5,050 nucleotides of DNA from an uncultured Peptostreptococcaceae bacterium (GTDB lineage Bacteria; Bacillota; Clostridia; Tissierellales; Peptoniphilaceae). Below, piece by piece: positions 1 through 5,050 of this stretch. A program made the position numbers and the translations under genes. The stretch spans positions 1 to 5,050 of the forward strand of contig CAMDZK010000103.1 of the NCBI GenBank assembly GCA_945910665.1, written 5' to 3'. Positions within the stretch are counted from its first letter, which is position 1. Every line of letters starts with the position of its first letter. The notes below the pieces were generated by a model, which made no database searches, was not told the origin of the DNA, and worked only from the letters and a program-made list of their open reading frames with translations.

Positions 1-19
1 GAGGCGCGTGTGCGTCCTC
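1..19 (-). terminator. Probable intrinsic terminator of the CWB2 gene, cut by the window edge
   Basis: On the minus strand a GC-rich hairpin begins 12 bases after the stop codon of the wall-binding protein. The left arm GAGG-A-CGC pairs with the right arm GCG-CCTC around an ACAC loop, giving seven pairs with a single bulged A. This is the expected place and shape for a Rho-independent terminator. The U-tract that would confirm it would lie to the left of base 1, outside the window, so the call is incomplete. Confidence 0.5.
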
Positions 20-31
20 TCTTCAGTCATA

Positions 32-1321
32 TTATTGTTCGATCATGGATATAACTTCTTGCTCAACTGATTTATGAATGGATGATTCTCCGCCAACGAT
101 AATAATATTTTGCAAGTGTTGTCTGTTTTCTTCAATATACTCTTTAACACCAGGATACAAACGGTCTTTAGTCGTTAACAAAATTACTCCGGATTCAGTC
201 GCCGCGATTGGCCCCGTTGCTAATGCATCAGGATAATTGTCCCCGCTCACTAAGAAAATTTTATGTGGTTCTACTTTGAGTTGCGTTCGAAATGCTTTTG
301 CTACCTCTAACGCTGTTTCATATCTGTTTGCTCCATAGATTCGCGACTCGTTTTTATGCATTGGCACAGAATTTGGCCCCCCGATTACCGTTATCCCTTC
401 TTTATCCAATGGACCATTCGCACATGGAAGAAAATAGCGATATTCATCGAGCATTCTTAAGGCATGGACAAAGGGAGCCGCAGTTAACGCATCAGGAAAA
501 TGTTGACCGTCAACCAGTACTGCAGCATCTGGAACAATTTTAATTCCATGAATTTGCGCAGATAAAACGCTTATCTGCCCAGCCGTTTCACGACGATTTT
601 GTCCAGCAATGCGTTGTACATGTAATCCAAGGTTGACCAATTCCTTTTCTACATTCTCAGAAATCGAATGCTCTCCTCCTAGAAGATATACATCACGTGT
701 ATCCATCTCGTTCAATCGATTAATGACTTCTGGATGAAGTGTGTTCTTAGGTGTGAGTAAAAGAGGCGCATTTAATTCCGCTGCCAGCGGTCCTCCAAAC
801 AATGCATCTGGAAAATTTTCCCCGGAAGCAATCACTGCTGCTTGGCTTGTTCCGCTATTTTTATACAATTCTGATGCTGTTTCATAACGGTTTTCACCAG
901 CAATTCGTTCAACTTTAGTTTCAATATCTGGCATTGGACGTTGATAAAACGCATAATAATCTTGCATTGTCTCAAACGCGCGAATCTCGAATGACGCATC
1001 GCCAAGCGGTTGTCCATCAAATTCTAGGGCTTTCCATAAACCACCTTCATTTGGAAAGACATAAAAGTAATAATGCCCAGGATTCTCATAACTTTCAATA
1101 GAACCCACAGAAATCTTACGTCCGTCTTCAAGCTCAAATAATAGTGTAGAGTTTTCTTTGACTTCTGCTGAACCTCCAGTAATAAGCATTCCCTCGCCCA
1201 CCATAACCTCTGTTCCTTCTTTTGGATAAATTAATGGAACAGCTTCTGTGTCTGATGCATTGACCAGGTTAGGTTGGAACAGCATCATAAACCCTAGAAA
1301 AAATACTAACAATTTTCTCAT
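32..1321 (-). CDS. Secreted cell-wall-binding protein with three CWB2 repeats
   Basis: A 429-residue exported protein predicted to attach non-covalently to the Gram-positive cell wall. Residues 1-22 form a signal peptide (basic MRK, long hydrophobic core, cleavage likely after V-N-A22). Residues about 27-115 look like a beta-rich Ig-like domain (GLWKALEFDG then FEIRAFE resemble Gmad2/Big-type folds; inference only). Three CWB2 (PF04122) repeats follow at about 138-228, 236-320 and 327-429. Their hallmarks are RIAGENRYETA, ASGENFPDAL and LLGG in the first, RIAGQNRRETA, VDGQHFPDAL and VIGG in the second, and RIYGANRYETA, VSGDNYPDAL and IVGG in the third. Three tandem repeats are the usual number for wall anchoring by this family. 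The second repeat is the most divergent: the usual NAPxLLT stretch is replaced by a segment holding the only cysteine (C300). There is no obvious enzymatic domain, so the function beyond anchoring is unknown. The start at 1321 is supported by AAAGGAG seven bases upstream. Confidence 0.93.
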   Translation of the reverse strand: MRKLLVFFLGFMMLFQPNLVNASDTEAVPLIYPKEGTEVMVGEGMLITGGSAEVKENSTLLFELEDGRKISVGSIESYENPGHYYFYVFPNEGGLWKALEFDGQPLGDASFEIRAFETMQDYYAFYQRPMPDIETKVERIAGENRYETASELYKNSGTSQAAVIASGENFPDALFGGPLAAELNAPLLLTPKNTLHPEVINRLNEMDTRDVYLLGGEHSISENVEKELVNLGLHVQRIAGQNRRETAGQISVLSAQIHGIKIVPDAAVLVDGQHFPDALTAAPFVHALRMLDEYRYFLPCANGPLDKEGITVIGGPNSVPMHKNESRIYGANRYETALEVAKAFRTQLKVEPHKIFLVSGDNYPDALATGPIAATESGVILLTTKDRLYPGVKEYIEENRQHLQNIIIVGGESSIHKSVEQEVISMIEQ

Positions 1322-1494
1322 ATATCTTCTCCTTTATTAATTAATCATTTAAAAGTCTTACTGACCACGCATATGAATTTACCCAATTCTGGCTCACTTG
1401 TGTATAGACAATGTTTGATGATAAGAAAAGAACCATCACACAAATAACACCGATAACATTTAAGTTGATGTACCCTTAGACATCAGGGAATAGT
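1322..1494. other. Intergenic gap between the ABC operon and the CWB2 gene
   Basis: This 173-base AT-rich gap separates two minus-strand units. After the ATPase stop there is only a weak hairpin (TGATGT and ACATCA arms, 1466-1471 and 1480-1485) without a following U-run, so a terminator cannot be claimed. I found no pair of -35 and -10 boxes with acceptable match and spacing upstream of the CWB2 gene. The CWB2 gene may have its own weak or alternative-sigma promoter, or receive read-through from the operon; the sequence does not decide. Confidence 0.5.
1329..1335 (-). promoter_or_regulatory. Ribosome binding site of the CWB2 gene
   Basis: AAAGGAG on the minus strand, seven bases before the ATG at 1321. 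It is a near-consensus Shine-Dalgarno site for Bacillus-type ribosomes and fixes the start of the wall-binding protein. Confidence 0.8.
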
Positions 1495-2163
1495 TTAAGA
1501 TTTCAGAAGAATTCCATTTTCCATTTGGTAAATTTCTCCAAAACCTCTAAAGTTACGTGCAATATCATGTGTTACAAATATAAGCGTTTTGTCCTTTGCA
1601 TAGGTATGAATTAAATCCAAAATAATTTGAGTTGTCTCACTATCTAAATTGCTTGTCGCTTCATCCGCTAAAATTACTTCTGGGCTATTGACCAATGCAC
1701 GTGCAACCGCGACACGCTGTCTTTCTCCACCTGACAACTGTTTTACCGGTGTTTTTAGATAATGTTGTAACCCCGCTTTAACACAAATTTCATCAATGCG
1801 TTCTTTGAAATATTTTCTCTTAATAGTCGAATAAACAAGAGGTACTTTAATATTTTCATAGACACTATCTTCTTCTATTAAAGCATATTCTTGAAAGACA
1901 TATCCAAATCCTTCACATCGTAAAGTAGATTTTTCTTTTTCGTTCAGCTTTTTTACGTCATTCCCATCAATTGTATAGCTTCCTTCAAATTGGTCATCAA
2001 TAAGACCTATTATGTTCAATAAAGTCGATTTCCCCACTCCCGAAACGCCTCGAATATACATGTGGGTACCTGATTCTATCGTTAAGTGTAAATCTTTGAG
2101 CACTGGGTTCTTCTTTTGTTTTACCATATAAAATTTCTCTACATTTTCTAAAACAAGTTTCAT
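1495..2163 (-). CDS. ABC transporter ATPase of the MacB/LolD type, lactococcin-972-group-like
   Basis: A 222-residue cytoplasmic nucleotide-binding subunit that should power the two permeases encoded just upstream. All ABC motifs are present: Walker A GVSGVGKST (39-47), Q-loop glutamine at 91 in the stretch FGYVFQEYALIEEDSVYENI, signature LSGGERQRVAVARAL (143-157), Walker B VILADE with catalytic E168, D-loop SNLD (171-174) and switch histidine H199 in VTHD. It is one complete ATPase with no fused membrane or C39 peptidase domain, so it is not a leader-cleaving bacteriocin exporter. The ALIEEDSVYENI segment after the Q-loop resembles, from memory, ATPases of the lactococcin-972 bacteriocin group (TIGR03608), but MacB, LolD and BceA relatives share most motifs. 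It is the last gene of the operon. Its ATG overlaps the preceding TGA (ATGA), and GAGGTG sits seven bases upstream. Confidence 0.95.
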   Translation of the reverse strand: MKLVLENVEKFYMVKQKKNPVLKDLHLTIESGTHMYIRGVSGVGKSTLLNIIGLIDDQFEGSYTIDGNDVKKLNEKEKSTLRCEGFGYVFQEYALIEEDSVYENIKVPLVYSTIKRKYFKERIDEICVKAGLQHYLKTPVKQLSGGERQRVAVARALVNSPEVILADEATSNLDSETTQIILDLIHTYAKDKTLIFVTHDIARNFRGFGEIYQMENGILLKS

Positions 2164-3203
2164 GCTTTTTCACCTCGAATTAATTGCAATAAATGAAGTC
2201 GTTGAATTTTATAAAAAACGCTCAATGAATAGAGAGTAAAAACCAGAATAGTACTGATGAGCATTGGAAATAAAAGACCTTTATAGATCAAATAATTTCC
2301 CATGTACATCCAAATCGCCAATGCTCCAATCCCGAAGATCACCAAATACAAAAGGATATTTCGTAAGGCCAACTGAACTAGGGAAGCGCCGTGTAAACGT
2401 CGAATGGCAAATTCGCGTGTGAGTTCACGCATCATCCCCTGCATGAGAATCCAAAGAGTTAAAACGAAAAGTCCCAGTAGGCAAACGAAAAAAGGAATCC
2501 AATTAAAATAAATATAGTTGTAAGCAATTTGATCCCCTTCTATTTGTATATTTTCTATAGGAGCTACACCGAAGCCATCAATTCCATCATAAAAAGCATG
2601 CACTTCTTCTATTTTTTCTTTTTTGGTGCTATTTACCCATGTATTTTGCGCCAATTGCACATATACATTGTCGACCATCATCTCACCCATCAATACTTCC
2701 TGTTCTTGTTTCGGAAACGTAATTACATAATACTCATCTGCCTCTATATTTGGTACAAGACGATGAGCTTGGTCATGTGCATACGTTTGAAATGTAACGG
2801 TCATCCCAGGAATAAGGTCAAATGGTTCAGGTATTTGTGCATTAATCGCATAACCCTTCACTTGATTGGATTGAGGGAGTCCAATCAGCGATGTATTTCC
2901 AAAGACATAAATCACCGGCGCGTTATATTTATTTGTAAAATAAGAGGATGTGTAGTGCATGAGGACATTTTCATCCATTAAGTCTACCCATTGGGAAATC
3001 TCATCCCTGGACATACGAATTTCATATCTTGTAGGGTACACTTTGAACTGAATTAAACTGTGATTGGTCATCTGTTGATTAAAACTTAATTCGCTCACGA
3101 CAATTATAAAAGCAAAATAGGTTGAAAACAGGAGTATAATTGAACAAAGTATCACAAACCAATACCGCTTTAAATCCATTATAAATAATCTTAATGATTC
3201 CAT
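2160..3203 (-). CDS. MacB/FtsX-type ABC permease subunit (second permease)
   Basis: A 347-residue membrane protein with the MacB-like layout: one N-terminal helix (about 14-36), a large extracytoplasmic domain (about 38-230), then three helices (about 233-255, 283-305 and 309-331). Between helices two and three, the cytoplasmic stretch REFAIRRLHGAS (263-274) is a clear FtsX/MacB signature (family pattern R-E-x-x-I-R-x-x-x-G-A), the part thought to contact the ATPase. The C-terminus LLQLIRGEKA matches the usual end of FtsX-like domains. Proteins of this type do not act as classical channels; they transmit ATPase motion across the membrane to act on substrates outside. It probably forms a heterodimer with the preceding permease. 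The start is set by AAAGGAGGAG seven bases upstream, with only one base (TAA-A-ATG) after the preceding stop. The ectodomain is not recognisable to me, so the substrate is unknown. Confidence 0.88.
   Translation of the reverse strand: MESLRLFIMDLKRYWFVILCSIILLFSTYFAFIIVVSELSFNQQMTNHSLIQFKVYPTRYEIRMSRDEISQWVDLMDENVLMHYTSSYFTNKYNAPVIYVFGNTSLIGLPQSNQVKGYAINAQIPEPFDLIPGMTVTFQTYAHDQAHRLVPNIEADEYYVITFPKQEQEVLMGEMMVDNVYVQLAQNTWVNSTKKEKIEEVHAFYDGIDGFGVAPIENIQIEGDQIAYNYIYFNWIPFFVCLLGLFVLTLWILMQGMMRELTREFAIRRLHGASLVQLALRNILLYLVIFGIGALAIWMYMGNYLIYKGLLFPMLISTILVFTLYSLSVFYKIQRLHLLQLIRGEKA
2171..2176 (-). promoter_or_regulatory. Ribosome binding site of the ATPase gene
   Basis: GAGGTG lies inside the end of the second permease gene, seven bases before the ATPase ATG. 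With the ATGA overlap it points to translational coupling of permease and ATPase, as expected for subunits of one transporter. Confidence 0.65.
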
Positions 3204-3204
3204 T

Positions 3205-4200
3205 TTAGCTCCTCCTTTGCTTGACTTTCTTAGCGAAGATAAGAGTAAATGCCATGCGTAGGATCATAAGGAAAAGAATCGAAAATACAAAAAATAATAA
3301 AGCAATCGGTAAATTTGCATTCACAATAAGAATGGTTCTCTGACGGACGATATGATAGGCGTAAGCCAATGGAAGTCCAAAAATAATAAACAAATAAAAA
3401 TCTTTAATCTGATTGCGAAAAATTTGAGAAGGTGATCCCCCAAGCAAAAAATGGATGCGTAAAACCGGCGCAAGGTAAATGTAGTGCCAATAGCTTGCAA
3501 GCCATAAGATACCACAGAGGATAATAACTAACAGAATCATCCAAGATAAAACGATCGGCTCTTCTTGAAGATGCGAAAAAAATTTACCCCAAGTGAAACC
3601 ACTATCAAATTTCTCATAACCCAATGCTTTCAATTTGTGAACAATATTTGAAAACTCTGCATTCTTCTCTGTTACAGTGTCAATATACACACGCTTTCCA
3701 AGGGTATCCATGGCTGTAAGGTTCACTGCAAAAGATGTTTTTCCTTCGTTCCCAAAGGCACTCATGGTGTCTGAACAATAAAGAATCTCATCAAAATATG
3801 CATTTTTACTACTTTGGCATGCAGCCATATCATAAACAAGAGAGTCAGAAATGACAATCCCCGCTTTCGTCTTGTTCACATAGTCTTCCAAGCTTAAATA
3901 TCGAGTTTTTCCTACCATGTGCATCATATTTTGAAAAGCAAAGCGAAAAGAGGGGTCATAGAACCCAATGACCCCGTTTTCATATTCTGCTATTACTGTC
4001 ACTGAAGTGTCCTTATCAACTGTAAGAATCTCATTCCATGACATTTCTATATTATTTTTATTTTCCAATGCAACATAGTTTACTGTTAATCCATACACTT
4101 GTTGAAAACTGCCTGATACAGTTAAATAAGAAATCAGAATATACATCAGAAGAAAGACAATAAAGCCAACCGTGTAAATGCGCGCCTTGGATCCTATCAT
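3205..4200 (-). CDS. MacB/FtsX-like ABC permease subunit (first permease), divergent
   Basis: A 331-residue membrane protein with the same plan as its neighbour: N-terminal helix (about 8-28), ectodomain (about 29-215), then three helices (about 217-237, 268-284 and 297-322). The cytoplasmic loop LRIHFLLGGSPSQIFRNQ (247-264) lies where the FtsX/MacB signature would be, with LLGGS in place of the usual LxGAS, so it is a diverged partner rather than a copy. The ectodomain has two cysteines (C128, C142) that could form a disulfide. The C-terminus is basic (KKVKQRRS) and lacks the usual FtsX ending. The frame can be extended to a GTG at 4245 (346 residues), but that would overlap the upstream gene by 44 bases. 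I prefer the ATG at 4200, one base after the upstream TAA, with GAAAGG ten bases before it. It probably pairs with the second permease and the ATPase. Subunit role is likely; substrate is unknown. Confidence 0.82.
   Translation of the reverse strand: MIGSKARIYTVGFIVFLLMYILISYLTVSGSFQQVYGLTVNYVALENKNNIEMSWNEILTVDKDTSVTVIAEYENGVIGFYDPSFRFAFQNMMHMVGKTRYLSLEDYVNKTKAGIVISDSLVYDMAACQSSKNAYFDEILYCSDTMSAFGNEGKTSFAVNLTAMDTLGKRVYIDTVTEKNAEFSNIVHKLKALGYEKFDSGFTWGKFFSHLQEEPIVLSWMILLVIILCGILWLASYWHYIYLAPVLRIHFLLGGSPSQIFRNQIKDFYLFIIFGLPLAYAYHIVRQRTILIVNANLPIALLFFVFSILFLMILRMAFTLIFAKKVKQRRS
3209..3218 (-). promoter_or_regulatory. Strong ribosome binding site of the second permease
   Basis: AAAGGAGGAG, with the GGAGG core seven bases before the ATG at 3203 and overlapping the end of the preceding gene. 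It is the strongest Shine-Dalgarno site of the operon and fixes the start. Confidence 0.8.
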
Positions 4201-4201
4201 T

Positions 4202-4624
4202 TTATTTGGACCTTTCAAAATCGATAGTCGTTGGACCCCATCCACTCGTTTGGCGGAAACCTATATCCCAATAAACTCTTGTCTTGCAATTGATAGGATT
4301 TAACGAATCATCCACTGTAATTGTTTTTATTCGTTGTATATTATCCCCTTGCCCTTGAGAATAAACAACTTGAGCATAGTCAGTGTACTTTGTACAAATT
4401 AAATTTGGAACACTGTATGTTATTTTTGCGTACGTAGGGTAATGCCATGGGCCAGTGCCAATCCAATCGGTGCCACGAACAGATACAGTACCTACATAAT
4501 AAAGTGGATTAGAATGATCTGATTTTACATAAGTCGTACTCGTATACCACTTTAAGTATTGTCCATACACTAAACTTGGCAAAATAAATAGCATACACAA
4601 CCATAGAAATCTTCGTCTTTTCAT
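4202..4624 (-). CDS. Small secreted protein, candidate bacteriocin-like product of the operon
   Basis: A 140-residue protein that I cannot assign to a family. It starts with a classic Sec signal peptide: basic MKRRR, a hydrophobic core, and likely cleavage after V-Y-G21. The mature part of about 119 residues is rich in Tyr and Trp (W26, W54, W60, W119, W129), mildly basic by residue count, has no further membrane helix, and holds exactly two cysteines (C77, C113), suggesting one disulfide in a small beta-rich domain. There is no lipobox, double-glycine leader or wall-sorting motif. The frame is open back to 4834, but the promoter lies inside that extension and AAAGGG sits seven bases before the ATG at 4624, so this start is preferred. 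It is the first gene of an operon with an ABC transporter, one base before the first permease start. That position is typical of lactococcin-972-like bacteriocin genes, yet the sequence lacks an obvious match to lactococcin 972. It could instead be a transporter-associated secreted protein or a sensor. Confidence 0.78.
   Translation of the reverse strand: MKRRRFLWLCMLFILPSLVYGQYLKWYTSTTYVKSDHSNPLYYVGTVSVRGTDWIGTGPWHYPTYAKITYSVPNLICTKYTDYAQVVYSQGQGDNIQRIKTITVDDSLNPINCKTRVYWDIGFRQTSGWGPTTIDFERSK
4211..4216 (-). promoter_or_regulatory. Ribosome binding site supporting the ATG start of the first permease
   Basis: GAAAGG within the last codons of the small secreted protein gene, ten bases before the ATG at 4200. 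It is a modest match with slightly long spacing. It favours the ATG at 4200 over the GTG at 4245, with coupling after the TAA one base upstream. Confidence 0.5.
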
Positions 4625-4631
4625 TTCAAAT

Positions 4632-4637
4632 CCCTTT
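4632..4637 (-). promoter_or_regulatory. Ribosome binding site that decides the start of the small secreted protein
   Basis: AAAGGG on the minus strand, seven bases before the ATG at 4624, whose product begins directly with a signal peptide. An in-frame ATG at 4648 has no comparable site, and the ATG at 4834 lies upstream of the promoter. Confidence 0.75.
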
Positions 4638-4694
4638 CTGTTCTTCATGAGCAGATCTTGGTTATCAATCAGGCGATCGTTCTCCGGTAAACTG

Positions 4695-4723
4695 ATGATA
4701 TCACATATTTTTTCGTTTGTCGA
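4695..4723 (-). promoter_or_regulatory. SigA-type promoter of the four-gene operon
   Basis: On the minus strand, -35 box TCGACA (4718-4723, one mismatch to TTGACA) is followed by exactly 17 bases and -10 box TATCAT (4695-4700, one mismatch to TATAAT). The -10 is preceded by TGA, giving a full extended -10 (TG-n-TATCAT). The region just upstream (about 4724-4760) is very AT-rich, like an UP element. Transcription should start near 4688, leaving a leader of about 64 bases before the ATG at 4624. The TGATATCA over the -10 box is an 8-base palindrome and could be an operator, but that is speculative. Confidence 0.75.
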
Positions 4724-4820
4724 ATCTTTTACTATAATTATTTTTAAATAGCCAATAATAAATGTAGGGCAAGAAAAATATACTGCATAAAAAAATGTGC
4801 CCCTAGACGATTTCGAACAA

Positions 4821-4852
4821 ACACGAGGAATCATTAAAGGATGGCTTCGTGT
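4821..4852. repeat. Inverted repeat about 100 bases upstream of the operon promoter
   Basis: ACACGAGG (4821-4828) pairs with CTTCGTGT (4845-4852), eight positions with one G-U pair, around a 16-base spacer. On the minus strand only six pairs hold and no U-run follows, so it is not a convincing terminator for that strand. It could be a binding site for a regulator or chance. Confidence 0.35.
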
Positions 4853-4964
4853 CTCACAAAATACCCCAAGCTGTCGATTCGATTAGGGATGTTCGGTTTA
4901 AAAGTACATCTAAATAAGGAGAAATAGAACATGTTTAGTCTTAAACCTCGACATATGACACAGA

Positions 4965-4997
4965 TAACAAAAAAGAGAAGACATTTTATCTTCTCTC
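4965..4997 (-). terminator. Intrinsic terminator of a gene lying to the right of the window
   Basis: Read on the minus strand, AGAGAAGA (4989-4996) pairs perfectly with TCTTCTCT (4974-4981) around a seven-base loop, and is followed at once by a T-run (TTTTTG) and TTATC. This is a Rho-independent terminator for leftward transcription. It separates the four-gene operon from whatever lies upstream. The stem is AT-rich, so efficiency may be moderate. Confidence 0.7.
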
Positions 4998-5013
4998 AGA
5001 GTGTAGACAAACC

Positions 5014-5050
5014 CTAAATGTAGAGAAGTCGATCAGCTGGAGCTTCCTTC
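5014..5050 (-). CDS. Possible last codons of an upstream gene (partial)
   Basis: One minus-strand frame is open from the window edge and reads KEAPADRLLYI before a TAG at 5014-5016. The terminator stem begins about 17 bases later, a normal distance between a stop codon and a terminator. Only 11 codons are visible, so no product can be named. A second frame stays open to a TAA at 4986-4988, inside the terminator loop, and is less likely to be the coding one. Confidence 0.3.
   Translation of the reverse strand, partial: KEAPADRLLYI

Larger units (their letters stand above)
4625..4964. other. Non-coding upstream region of the operon
   Basis: About 340 bases between the upstream terminator and the first gene. 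It holds the promoter (4695-4723), the ribosome binding site, a short leader and one inverted repeat (4821-4852). The open frame running to 4834 on the minus strand is not credible as protein because the promoter lies within it and it lacks a start signal. I see no tRNA, recognisable riboswitch or second gene here. Confidence 0.6.

Noticed and set aside
292..543. Plus-strand open frame of 83 codons
   Set aside because: It lies wholly antisense to the CWB2 gene, has no ribosome binding site of note, and its product has no recognisable domain; it mirrors the coding strand.
832..1020. Minus-strand open frame of 62 codons
   Set aside because: It is an out-of-frame reading of the first part of the CWB2 gene, which has strong family motifs in the other frame.
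1466..1485. Hairpin after the ATPase gene considered as operon terminator
   Set aside because: Only six pairs with an eight-base loop, and no U-run follows on the minus strand.
1336..1494. Promoter for the CWB2 gene, for example a TATACA box near 1402-1407
   Set aside because: No -35 box with an acceptable match stands 16-18 bases upstream, so the call would rest on one weak hexamer.
2529..2981. Plus-strand open frame of 150 codons
   Set aside because: It is antisense to the second permease's ectodomain, and its Ile/Tyr/Phe/His-rich composition is typical of a shadow frame.
3321..3515. Minus-strand open frame of 64 codons
   Set aside because: It is an alternative frame inside the first permease, whose helix pattern and operon position are clearly coding.
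4646..4648. ATG at 4648 as an alternative start of the small secreted protein
   Set aside because: No Shine-Dalgarno site precedes it, and it would put eight polar, charged residues ahead of the signal peptide; the ATG at 4624 has AAAGGG at good spacing.
4931..5014. Plus-strand mini-ORF of about 27 residues with AAGGAG nine bases upstream
   Set aside because: It runs straight through the minus-strand terminator hairpin, has a low-complexity basic product and no plus-strand promoter that I can see. The ribosome site match is attractive but probably chance.

Overview
The window looks like a piece of a low-GC Gram-positive chromosome, most likely a Bacillaceae or related Firmicute. This rests on the AT-rich sequence, purine-rich Shine-Dalgarno sites (AAAGGAG, AAAGGAGGAG) before most genes, a SigA-type promoter, and a Gram-positive wall-binding protein with CWB2 repeats. 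All genes that can be supported lie on the minus strand, so transcription runs from right to left. The species cannot be told from the sequence.

Right edge (about 4625-5050): the last codons of a possible upstream gene may enter the window, followed by an intrinsic terminator (4965-4997). Next comes a non-coding stretch with one inverted repeat, then a strong promoter (TCGACA, 17 bp, TATCAT with an extended TG) at 4695-4723.

Centre (1495-4624): this promoter drives a compact four-gene operon. In order of transcription it encodes a 140-residue protein with a Sec signal peptide and no family I recognise (4202-4624); two MacB/FtsX-type ABC permease subunits, each with one N-terminal membrane helix, an ectodomain of about 190 residues and three C-terminal helices (3198-3205 region to 4200, and 2160-3203); and their ATPase (1495-2163). 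The junctions are TAA-A-ATG, TAA-A-ATG and ATGA, so all four genes are probably translationally coupled. The layout (small secreted protein, membrane partner, LolD/MacB-like ATPase) matches lactococcin-972-type bacteriocin and immunity cassettes. However, the secreted protein does not look like lactococcin 972, and the membrane partner is two half-size proteins rather than one large one. A reasonable working model is a secreted antibacterial protein with a dedicated ABC self-protection or release pump. The function is inferred, not shown.

Left (1-1321): after 173 bp with no convincing promoter or terminator comes a secreted protein of 429 residues, with a signal peptide, a probable Ig-like domain and three CWB2 repeats. 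It should sit non-covalently in the cell wall. A GC-rich hairpin directly after its stop is probably its terminator, cut by the window edge. Nothing in the sequence ties this gene to the ABC operon beyond proximity and strand.
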